64,000 nucleotides of DNA from Asterias amurensis (lineage: Eukaryota > Echinodermata > Asteroidea > Forcipulatida > Asteriidae). Below are positions 29,073-39,100 of this stretch, one piece after another; position 1 is the stretch's first letter; each line of letters begins with the position of its first letter. The notes below the pieces were generated by a model. The model was not told the origin of the DNA. It was given only the letters and a program-made list of their open reading frames with translations, and made no database searches. The stretch lies in the NCBI RefSeq assembly GCF_032118995.1, contig NC_092662.1, forward strand, positions 6,944,001 through 7,008,000, given 5' to 3'. Made by a program: the position numbers and the translations under genes.

Positions 29073-29438
29073 AGACACTGGACACTAATGGTATTGTCAA
29101 AGACCAGTGTTCCCACTTCTCAATATATGCATAAAATAACAAACCTGTGAAAATTTGTGCTCAATTGGTCGTCGAAGTTGCGAGATAATAATGAAAGAAA
29201 TGTCACACGAAGTTGTGTGCTTTCAGATGCTCAATTTCGAGACCTCAAAATCTAATTCTGAGGTCTCGAAATAAAATTCGTGGAAAATTACTTCTTTTTT
29301 GAAAACTACGTTACTTCAGAGGGAGTCGTTTCTTATAATTGTTTTATACTAATCAACTTCTCCCCATTACTCGTTATACCAAGTAAGGTTCTATACGCTA
29401 ATAATTATTTTGAGTAATTACCAATACTGTCCACTGCC
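29073..29438. mobile_element. TTAA family A MITE, full length
   Basis: TTAA both sides, AGACACTGGACACTAATGG left, CAATACTGTCCACTGCC right, central GAGACCTCAAAATC palindrome. Confidence 0.88.
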
Positions 29439-29855
29439 TTAAACATTTTAGCTTTTAGCCTCCTAGAAAGACTCTGCTATAGGGTCAAAACGTCAGGCCA
29501 TTAACAAAATGTTGCACACTGTTTTATATGTTTTGTATAGCAATGGCTCAATGAGGCAAAAAAGCGATATATTGGGAGAGATCGAGAAGTAACCCCTGAT
29601 CACTGCAATGACTGCTATCTATAACATTCTTTCATTTAAGAAACCTAGTGACTACCATACAGCTGGTACCACATTAAAAAGCGCCATTTTGCAAATTATG
29701 AAACTTCTTTAACATTGATCAACACAGAGCCCTTTGCTTGGCATGCGTAAAAGCCTTTTTTATATTTTGTTTAACTGACATATTAAATTTTAAATAATAT
29801 ATATATTTGAGTTTGAGGGCTTTTGAAAATATGGTTACCTTCGATGTCGGTTTAA

Positions 29856-30222
29856 AACCATTATACACTTTCGGTAAACAGTATTGTCCAAGTCCCACAC
29901 TTCGTGTATCACAACTTATATATAAAATAACAATCCTGAGGAAATTTAGGCTCAATCGGACATCGGAGTCGGGAGAAAATAACGGAAAACCCACTCCTGT
30001 TTTCGCGCGTTTCGCCGTGTCATGACATGTGTTTATAACAAATCCGTAATTCTCGCTATCGAGAATTTATATTGTTTTACCGTTTTGTCAAAAAGTAAAG
30101 CATTTCATGGACTAATATTTCAAGAGAAGTCTTTCACCATTACCTTCTGTAAACCCTGTAAATTATGCGTAAATCTGTGCACTTTAATTTTTTTTTTTCT
30201 GAACCGAAAGGGTCCAATGGCT
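29856..30222. mobile_element. TTAA family D MITE opening copy 1 of the block
   Basis: TTAA both sides (29852-29855 and 30223-30226). The right end is GAACCGAAAGGGTCCAATGG. It cuts into the end of the open frame on the minus strand. Confidence 0.85.
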
Positions 30223-30226
30223 TTAA

Positions 30227-30590
30227 CCGAAGACGTGGATGGTGCAGCTGAAACGCTGCTAGGGCTAGCCATATCGGCTTTAGTGGTTTCAAGGGGCGGT
30301 TGTTCGTCATCCTTTGCCTTTTTAGCTTTAGGAATTGCTGTGTCGAGAGGACCGGCATCAACTCTAAGCAGCATCATCTCCAGATTTCTCTTTTGACCCC
30401 CATTCGGAGGTAAGGCCAGCACGTTTCTCCACTCTGTACCCATGTCTTGAAACTGCACTGGATCGTCCCATCCATCTTCTAACAAGCTTTCAAAGCATCT
30501 ATAAGAGAAAATCTTTGATGACGATTCCCCGACGACGGCGCCGTAAACCCCTTCAAGTTCTTTTATAACTTCATGCATTTGGTCGCTCAT
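30227..30590 (-). CDS. Unknown acidic open frame in the duplicated block (copy 1), 3' end cut by a MITE
   Basis: From ATG at 30590 the minus strand reads MSDQMHEVIKELEGVYGAVV, SYRCFESLLEDGWDDPVQFQ, MGTEWRNV, then a low-complexity tail rich in K, E, A, S, P (PKAKKAKDDEQ, SVSAAPSTSS). The frame runs into the family D element, so the original C terminus is lost. The first about 65 residues look like a real folded segment with W, F and Y spaced regularly. I do not recognise a family. The second copy (57719 downward) is the same sequence but no longer one frame. It could be the first exon of a transposon-borne or host gene. Confidence 0.4.
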
Positions 30591-30922
30591 GATGAAATTG
30601 CTGAGTTTGAGCTAGGCTATAATGGGATCTGTACCAGGGACAAATTTAGCTTTAAAAGCGATGCCTGTAAGGTTCCAAACAGGGTTGCAGTATTCAAGAA
30701 AGCTTGGGCCCCATGGTTCTTTATATGAAAGAGGGTACTTAAGGTAACTGAAAGCCAGGCTTTGTGGCTTTTGAACAAAACCACTCGGGTATGACCAATG
30801 TGGTTCACGCAGCCGCTACCTGGGGTTGCCACACTGTAACATTGCTGACAAAATACATGCATGGAATATCCAGCCTTAACACCCCCCCCCCCTCTGCGCC
30901 CCCGAAAAAAATTAACCACATA

Positions 30923-31110
30923 CTCGGTATGCACTTGAAATTTCTCGGCGAACCGCCCTGTCGCAGTGAGCGATAATTGACGGACTTCAGTGTCACACCT
31001 TTAAAATAAACTACAAAACGGGAGTTTGTTCTCGGTATGCATTTGAAATTTCTTGGCGAATCGCCTTGTCGCAGTGAGCGATAATTGACAGACTTCAGTG
31101 TCACACCTTT
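30923..31110. repeat. Tandem pair, period 108 bp
   Basis: CTCGGTATGCACTTGAAATT at 30923 and CTCGGTATGCATTTGAAATT at 31031 start two units that share GTCGCAGTGAGCGATAATTG and ACTTCAGTGTCACACCTTT. Also present in the second block (about 58031-58220). Confidence 0.85.
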
Positions 31111-31335
31111 CTCAACTTCATGACTTTATTTCCATATCTCAAAACTTAGGGCACCGTGGCAGATATAAAGAGAGCTCAAAATACCAAAATGATACTCTTA
31201 CCAACTAATGGAATTAGGATCATAACCGCACAACTTCACAATTTGGATTTCCCGCGGTTCAAATTGTCTCACACTGCGACGGATAATATGATACGTCTAG
31301 CAGTCAGTGGACATGCCAGACTCGCGACTGATACT

Positions 31336-31481
31336 GGGTGCGTTCGTTTAGCTTCCCTGGGTCGACCCCGGTGTGTGGCGTTTTTTTATCCAGGACGAAC
31401 GTGGGTAATTATCTGCACACGTTCATCCTGGGACATACGCCACACACCGGGGTCGACCCGGGAAGCTGAACGAGCGCACCC
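31336..31481. mobile_element. GGTGCGTTCG-ended element, copy 4
   Basis: GGGTGCGTTCGTTTAGCTTCC left. GACCCGGGAAGCTGAACG with GCGCACCC right. GGGTCGACCCCGGTGTGTGG mirrors inside. The twin in block 2 is at 58446-58596. Confidence 0.85.
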
Positions 31482-31668
31482 AATACATCAGTCGCCCTCT
31501 ACGTTGGTTGCGACGCAAATAGTATAAATCACTTTGAGCGTCATTTAACTTCGAATGGTATAAGCTAGACCCCTTGCAACCCAAAGCAAGTACCGAGTAT
31601 ACAGTGCTAACACACATCGGTGTATGGGTAAAATAAAAACACAAAATTAATAGTCTTTACTATCTATA

Positions 31669-31882
31669 ATATCGTTGCGGTACCCGCTGCCAAAACATAG
31701 GATTCGAACTGTTTCTAGCTACCGGGCGATGTCAGTAGTCTAGTTGGTAAGACGATGCTCTAGATTTCTTGCAAGGTTCGTGGGTTCGAATCACAGGAAT
31801 ATTGCCTGTGATTTGGTCACAGGGCTCGGGAAAATACTGAGTATACAGTGCTGACGCACATCGGTGTATGGGTAAAAAAAAA
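31669..31882 (+). mobile_element. tRNA-derived SINE, copy 2
   Basis: Same family as 21427-21657: GCGGTACCCGCTGCC head, TAGTCTAGTTGGTAAGACG box A, GGGTTCGAATC box B, GCACATCGGTGTATGGG tail and A run. A truncated tail of another copy precedes it at 31585-31640. Confidence 0.85.
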
Positions 31883-32303
31883 ATGGTATTCTTTATCCCC
31901 GTTGCAAATTTGTCATCTATTATAGAGATATTTATTGTTTGACGTTGCAAATGTACACGAAACGTATTCTATTATGCAATGCCGTATGTGCAATAGTATA
32001 TATATTTGGTTTGCGGTAACATGTGTTTGCTTCTCAAGTCTGAAAAGAACTGTCCTGCCTTTTAACTACTACCTTCATACTATATAGCCGAGTTGAAAAG
32101 TATCGCTTTGGGTTCACTGAGGCTCTCATTAATCCAAGAAATACTTGTCCCATGCAGGTAATTATCTAAAGCTTGGGTAACAAGAATGAGAAGCTGCTTG
32201 TGTTGCTTTGGTTATTATGGTTGTCGACTTTTGTTGAGCTACTGAAACAGACGAAGTTCTTTTTGAGGATGTTGTTAAGTGTGCGTGGGCTCCTGCTGGT
32301 ACG

Positions 32304-32495
32304 TAGTCTTGGTGCAAGACGTTTCTCGTTTCCTTTTCACGCACACCGCGGCCAAGTTCACCGACAGCGCGCGCAACGACTCACCTGACTTAGCGGTGAG
32401 TGGACTAAAGTCAGGTGAGTCGGCGCGCGCGCTGTCGGTGAATTTGACCGCAGTGTGCGTGAAAGGGAAACGAGAAACGTCTTGCACCACGACTA
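32304..32495. mobile_element. Foldback MITE, TAGTCTTGG ends, 9-bp target duplication
   Basis: TAGTCTTGGTGCAAGACGTT and about 85 more bases are mirrored almost completely, with a short loop. Flanks are GCTGGTACG (32295-32303) and GCTGGTAAA (32496-32504), a decayed 9-base duplication. Long arms plus 9-base duplication are the structural marks of Mutator-like (MULE) elements. No transposase is present. Confidence 0.8.
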
Positions 32496-32504
32496 GCTGG
32501 TAAA

Positions 32505-34722
32505 CTGCTGCATGTGGTTGTGGTTTTGGTGTCTCGGCTGCTGTTGGTTTTGCTGGAGCAAAAACTAACTGGAGCTGTCATTTTCATTTCAGATGATGAT
32601 TTATATTTTGATGACGTTTGGACGTTTGTGCTTTGGATGTCTTGGCTTCAGAACTCCCATATTATTCGTAACCTGAGGTTTGTCAGCACGCGAAGTGTGG
32701 TTCCAACCAGACCATGAGTGACCAACCAGCAGATCACGTTTGTCAAACTCAACACGATCCAGGCCCAGCACCATCATCGCTCTCGTAACCACATGCACAG
32801 GGACAAATGCAAAAGCCTGTCTAAAAGTCTTTGCCACCCGATACACCGGTTGAAGGTGGCGACTTGGGTATACCTCTACAGCAACCGCAACAAGCTAGTC
32901 TTGTGCACGAAACCGCTACCTCGTCTCATCTGTCAATGGTCTGTGGTGCAACATCCATTTGTTGGCTCCCGATAACACGGCTTCCATGAGCACCTCGTAC
33001 CGTGTCAAGAACTCTGAGTACTACAAAGTTCCCTCTGCAATTTGGATCGTACCCTCCCATCCTCTCGCGACCGTGCCCACGATGACGATGCTGACTCTGA
33101 ACCTGTGCCTCACCTCCCCCCCCCGAACCGCAAGACATTCCCAAATAAACTATCCACTCCAGCCGATAGTGGGTCCGACGCTGTTTCCGACAGTGCCCAT
33201 CCAGCTCCAGATTCTAGTCCCGACCCGACCACACTGTGCCTGACGTACACCATAATGTGTACACTTTTATTTTGTTCTCGAAGCCATCATACTTTCTCTG
33301 AATATGTTTAAACTGTGCATTAACCACGAATGCCTGTTGGCTAAAAATATTCTTCATGAAGTAACATGCTCACTTTTGTATACACCAGGCACATGCGATA
33401 AATAAGGTTGTCAACATTACGTGGACACCAGGCGCTTATCAGCTATTTGTTTAACCTCATTATTGCAGTGTTGAAATTACTATATAATTATACCTGAAGT
33501 GCCTGATGTACACCCTATGTGGACATTGTAATTAAATATGCAAATTAATATGGTTTTTGTTGCACTTAGAAAGCTAAAAACGCACCAGTACTACCAGTTG
33601 TGTTCATGTGAAAAGTATAGGCAGGCCCATGGCTTAAAGTGTTACCTTTGAGTGTTACCTTTGAGTTTCCCAAACGCGTCACTTACAGACTTTATTGTTG
33701 AACTTTAACTTTCCATTAGGCATTTTTGTTTTGCTGGGGCAGAATAAATCCCCAAAGGCTTGAGGGCAGTCGACCCCTATGACAGCCTTTTCCCAGTTTA
33801 TATTGTTAGTTTAGGTTAGACATTGCAATGTTATGTTTCTCTCTCTTCGCCTTTTGCCTTTTGATTGCTCACTCAAATCTGCCGATTTGACTGGTCTATT
33901 ATTATGGGAACATTCTACATTGCTACATCATGTTTGTTTTGATGGCCCTCTTTTCCCCTCTTAAGGATAATAAACTACAAATCAAAGGCATACCAAAAAG
34001 CATGTTATGTTGGCGTACCCCCCCCCCCCCAACAACAAGTAGGGTAGTTAGGTAGGGATTCCCCCCACCCCCCACCCCCACCCCCAACCCCCACAACGAA
34101 AATGACATGTTTTCTAATTGTTTATGCCGGTAGTAAGTTCACTTTTGGCGATACAAAATGTACATAGGGGAGGTGCTCGGCATGTAGATTGTCGGGTCCA
34201 CTATGCTCTATGGTTTGACTATCCATACTAGATAAAACATTGTAAAATATTGCCCACTGGGCAAGTATTGTTGGCATCTGACTACACTTCTTATTTTAAA
34301 AGTGATTTATTTATATTTTAAAGTGACTTTCTTCATACGTTATTTGCGTCCAATCGTTTTATTTTACATGATAATTATTTGATACAAACAACTTTTTAAA
34401 ATTTAATGTAAAATGCAACGTCTGTTGTTTCTGTGCTGTTGTTAATTATTTCCCCATATTAAAGTTGTAAAGTTTGAATCTTTTTGGCAAGATTTTTTGC
34501 TTTATTTTACATATAGGCCTACTTTTAGCCCTGGTCGGACGTCATTTTCAGTGCCACTGTATGCACCGGAGTAGTCCAACATGGGCTATTCTACTTTTAA
34601 GCTCATTACATTAATTTAGAGACGATGGGGGTGTATCAAGTTTAATGGGACGGAACAATAGCAGGCTACTTAACCTGTTTTGATCGTGTATGTTTGGACA
34701 TCCGCAACTACTACTACTACTA
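32505..34722. other. No recognised gene (2.2 kb)
   Basis: At about 32715-33310 two frames look protein-like: one Q/P-rich (PPDTPVEGGDLGIPLQ), and a 33042-33310 frame rich in D, S and P. They lack a domain and shift frame. The rest is AT-rich with C runs at 34019-34030 and 34062-34092. It could be the worn tail of an old element, which I cannot decide. Confidence 0.35.
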
Positions 34723-35063
34723 TAGTCTTGGTTTCAATACCATTGGTGTTGCGCGGTCACACCCAACCAACGTTCCGATCTATGCACGGCCGGCAACAAC
34801 TGTACTAGTCTTGGCCCAAGACTATGGTGCTTGATATTGGATAGTGTACGCGCAGTTGTAAATCGCCAAAGCGTGCCCACCACGGTATGATTTAGTTTAC
34901 TGGACGGCTTGTAATCTAGACTATAATGGCAAGCTACAGTACACTAACTTGTACAATGAAGGAACGTTCGTTCATTACAAGCGTGTACAGTTGTTGCCGT
35001 GCATAAATCGGAACGTTGGTTGTGTGTGATTGCGCAACACCAATGGTCTTGAAACCAAGACTA
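34723..35063. mobile_element. Foldback element, TAGTCTTGG ends, CTACTACTA target duplication
   Basis: TAGTCTTGGTTTCAATACCA with TTGGTGTTGCGCG is mirrored on the right. The first nine bases equal those of the 32304 and 53241 elements. The 9-base flanks CTACTACTA match on both sides, but they sit in a CTA microsatellite, so the match is weak evidence. At 34806-34824 lies TAGTCTTGG-C-CCAAGACTA, two termini back to back. Confidence 0.75.
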
Positions 35064-35107
35064 CTACTACTACTACTCCCGTTGGCACCCCGTTGTTTCT
35101 ACAACAC

Positions 35108-35989
35108 TAGCATGCTGTCGAAAGACCACGGTAGGGACACAGTACGGGACAGAGCGTAACACAGTAATCTGTATTCTCACGCTTGAGTGCTCCCGTTCTG
35201 TATGTTGTGGACCGCATGGTGAAATAGAACTGATTCAAGTCCCAGTCCCCATGAGGGTCCTTTTATTTACAGTCTCATCGCCTAAAAATTATACAACTTT
35301 TGCGAGGTTGGCATCCCCCAACCTAGCCCCCTGTGCCTGGCCATTCTCGGGACCACAATAGCTACATTTTGAAGTCGGATATGATTTTTTAGGATCTCTC
35401 GCACGAGAACGGGGCTTGAATCGAGTCTATCACAAGGCTCCCCACCATACAACGTGTACAAACGACATCACTCCGTTGTCGTACAGACCGGACGTTGTTT
35501 CACCAAGTTAGCGTTCCGAAACTCTACACGACGGAGTCTACTTCAGTTTGGCGCATGCGTCGATCGATTGTCCTACTTCCTTACACTGATCTCTATTAAA
35601 ATCCCTTATAGCTTATTTTTTCCCACAGAAAAGATAAGGCCACGTTGTACATGTAGGCGCGGTGGCAACCATGGTGCAACCAACCAAGCGTGTCGAGAGT
35701 ACCCTCTACTATACACGTGTGTAATTGTATTGCATCTCCATGCGAGCTCCATGTTAACATGTAGCGTCCTCCGTCTTGGGGACGGATGGGGACGGTAAGG
35801 TTAGCTAGTTATAAGCATAGAGCAAAGCTTGCTCTATGTTATAAGGTACACATGTACGTTGTTATTGTTGTTTAGGTGCTTGACGCTAAGTAGCCTCATC
35901 TTCCCTGGGGGAAAAAAAAAAAAAAAAAAACACGCTTAGAATTTGTTCACCATCCTGTGTCCCTACCGTGGTCTTTCAAAAGCACGCTA
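35108..35989. mobile_element. Inverted-repeat element directly upstream of regucalcin
   Basis: TAGCATGCTGTCGAAAGACC with ACGGTAGGGACACAG at the left mirrors CTGTGTCCCTACCGT and GGTCTTTCAAAAGCACGCTA at the right. 882 bp. An A run is at about 35912-35929. Its right end is 50 bases before the regucalcin ATG, so 5' UTR or core promoter must be inside or at its border. Confidence 0.8.
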
Positions 35990-36039
35990 CTCATACTCAT
36001 CACAGTTTTTTTGAGAAGCCAGAGAAGAAACTCAACATA

Positions 36040-36193
36040 ATGTCAGTCACAGCTGTGCTGAAAAACTGCGGTGTTTTACTGGAGAGTCCGTACTGGGATG
36101 TTCCTAGCCAGACCCTCTACTTTGTTGACGGCCTAGGGCACACCGTGCATCGCTTCAACCCTGCGAACGGAAGCCATGAACAGGTTAACGTGG
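36040..36193 (+). CDS. RGN: Regucalcin exon 1
   Basis: MSVTAVLKNCGVLLESPYWD, VPSQTLYFVDGLGHTVHRFN, ending HEQVNV plus one base at GTG|G|GTATGT. The ATG aligns with the usual regucalcin start. An upstream in-frame ATG at 35968 lies inside the adjoining transposon and is not preferred. Confidence 0.92.
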
Positions 36194-39100
36194 GTATGTA
36201 TCCCATGGTATACCATAGGTTACACTCCAGTATTTTGGACGCTGTAGTACTCCTTTTTTGAAATTGGTCCTTTTCGGTCGTATTGGCAAATTTCGAAAGC
36301 AAAGAGAGTACATCGCCCTAGTACCAGGTCTTTTTATAAAAGAGCCTTGGGCAAGGCTACATTTACTGGGTCTACCGAGCACATCTCAGTATGACAATGC
36401 AATTGAATTTTGATTGTTGGGTATAGCCATGGTGGCCTTCACTTTCGTATTATAGTACTACAGTGTACAACAAACAGGAATAGTCAAGAATGCCTTGGAT
36501 CGGGCGAGTTGGTCTAGAACAAGCGTTTGAACGTTCGTTACAAATTGCATATGGTTTATAGAAAGATGTTTTGAGAGTTGAACAACATAGTGATCCCACT
36601 ATTATGCCTCAAAATCGCATGGTTTTCTTTTTACTTTGCGAACTAACACGGTCGGCCAAACAATACTCCGACAAAAAAGGCGTGCCGTGTTAGTTCACGA
36701 CTTTGAGAAAACATTTCATTTCGATATTTGTGTGGATAATGTTTCCAGCCATATGCTTTTTATAATTGTAGAGATATTGGAAGGAAGTCGGTCCTCTAAT
36801 TAATACGAGCATTCGCCAAAGGACGAGCATTCGACAAAACGTAATCAATACAAAATTTTGATTCCAAAATAATTGATATGAGATAGGGCCCAATAATTTT
36901 TTATACAGTTTTTTAATTTGCATACTATACAAAAAGTCACAACGATACTGGTACATGTATGTTTGTGGATAGTCAAGGGCAGGTCACAAAAGGGCCAGCA
37001 CAACGAGGTATTAACACACACGTGACTAGACTTGTGGACAAGTCGTTAAATCGGCCCATGCGCTGAGATAGTGCTCTCGCAAGATTACTGCTCTCGCGCG
37101 AACTGATGGCTCCCCAAACAAGTCTCACACATGACATGCATGGTAATACATAAATATTTAACAAAATAGAGCTCTCGGATATCTCTATAACTATATTGCT
37201 CCCGTATCAATAGATATTTTAAAGACGCTATACACTATTGGTAATTGTCAAAGGCTAGTCTTCAATGTTGGTGTATCTCAACATATGCATAAAATAACAA
37301 ACCTGTGAAAATTTGAGCTCAATTGGTCGTCGAAGTTGCGAGATATTAATGAAAGAAATAACACCCTTATCGCAGTATGGTCACACCAAGTTGTGTGCTT
37401 TCAGATTCTTGATTCGCCTCGTGAAATGGAACAGTCCAATTTTACCTTGCGATAGTATTCCTCCCATTCCACTCTGAGCGACTCAATATTTGTATACTTT
37501 CAACCTCTCCCCATTACTCGTAATCAAGAAATGTACTTTTGTGATAATAATTATTTTGAGTAAATACCAATACCACTAAATGATATGCTATCTCAAGAAC
37601 GAAGCTATATGAAAAAAGGACGATCCACATGTGACACCCCAAAGATAAAGTTCAACAATGAGAGCGCACTTTGGATCCCTTGGTATCAAACGGTTTCAAA
37701 CGCTTTTCTTAGACCAACTCGCTCGATCCTAGGCAACGTGTGCCTTGAAATACACTGCACACTATTGGTAATAGACCGATCCATTACGCCCCGCCTCCTT
37801 ACCAGTTGACCAATCACAGCCGCAAAACCCGATCACCATTTGTGCAAAGATCACCAAACGGTTCAAATGGTGATCAGATTTCGCGGTTGTGATTGGTCAA
37901 TGATAATTGGGCCTGGCTTAATGGATCGGTGTATTGTTAAACTAGACCGGTCTTCTCACTTGCACCGCGTTTACACTATATCCTCCTAAAATGATCCAAG
38001 GAGAATCAGATCCCGAAAGCGAGGTCAAGCATTTTTGTGCCGCGTTCACACTTGAGTATGATCTCACATTTAGCTCGCATAGTTAAACGGAATACTGTGC
38101 GAGGCCATTGATTGTGCGCGCGCATGTTCCCTGAAATAACCGGAACTCGACGAAAATTCAGACACAAAACTGACCAAACTGACAATAACTTCCCTAAGTT
38201 ATAACTGTATAAAAAATACATTGAAAAATAATTTGTTTGAATACTAAAAAATTGCTTACGTTAGATGATGAACGAAAAAAGGTCGGTACTGAAAATTATG
38301 GAGGACGCAAAGCATGTGAGTTATGTTATGGCTGTGATGTTGGGTACCAGTGTCTTACAAATTATGGGGTCGGGGACCAGTTCACGATAGAGTGCCCATG
38401 CGCAATGTATACAATCCCCATGTACATTACACCATGGAGGTAAGCATGTCATGTAGCTTAAATTGCAGGACCTGGGGCCGGTTTCACTAAACGTCTATGT
38501 TTGCGATCATCGCTAACACACTTGCGATGAGATCGCAAACCTCAAATCCATCGCAATTGCGATGTCGCTAATTCTGCGATTCACTAAAGTCATCGCAATG
38601 GCGATGACGTTAAAAGGGAAATAGAGTTTTTGTACGAGGCTAACAGTAGTGACCTTTGACATCCCGCGAAGAAATCGTCGGTCGTCGCTCGAAATGAAAT
38701 GGCATCGTGCAGTTTATATGTAAATCGTTGTCATGTTGGTTCACACGAACTATTGTGGACGGTGTTTAGGCATTCATTTACAAAGGGTTAAAGCATTTAT
38801 AGGCCTATGGCCTCTATGAGGTCGTTCACACGCCGTACTAAAGTTGGTCTAAGTCCACTTAGACCGGTTCGGGTTCAACTTTTGTGCGTGTGAACGCAAA
38901 TAAAGTTAGACCGGATCGGGTTTAAACCCCAAAACTTAAACCGTCCAGCGAGGCGGTCTAAGTCTAAACCGGTTCGGGTTTATCTTTTAACACTGCGTGT
39001 GGACAGAATGACATCCGGTTTTAACTCACAACGGACGACCTATTGTGTGGTTCAATGCACACGCCCGGGACCCGGAGTGCTTGTATACGGTTTCTGTTGC

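Larger units (their letters stand above)
29856..32403. repeat. Duplicated 2.6 kb block, copy 1
   Basis: It is nearly identical (about 97 percent in the part I compared by eye) to 56985-59595. In order it contains a family D MITE, an unknown minus-strand open frame, a 108-bp tandem pair, a GGTGCGTTCG element, a SINE and the left terminus of a TAGTCTTGG foldback. The similarity starts exactly at the TTAA boundary of the MITE and ends at GCGGTGAGTGG. Confidence 0.9.

Noticed and set aside
31156-31527. 123-codon frame, repeated at 58266-58637
   Set aside because: It runs across the GGTGCGTTCG element's inverted ends and its conservation is explained by the recent block duplication.
31740-31800. 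A tRNA gene at the SINE box A and box B
   Set aside because: No cloverleaf closes, and the sequence is a multi-copy SINE with head, body and tail.
32173-32388. Leu-rich frame as a Harbinger-type or other transposase N terminus
   Set aside because: The frame is short, differs between the two blocks and enters the foldback terminus; no catalytic motif is seen.
33042-33311. D/S/P-rich frame as a host exon
   Set aside because: No acceptor or donor fits, there is no domain, and the neighbouring frame shifts.
34019-34092. C-rich runs as a functional G-quadruplex region
   Set aside because: The strings are irregular homopolymers in AT-rich noncoding DNA, which may also contain sequencing error.
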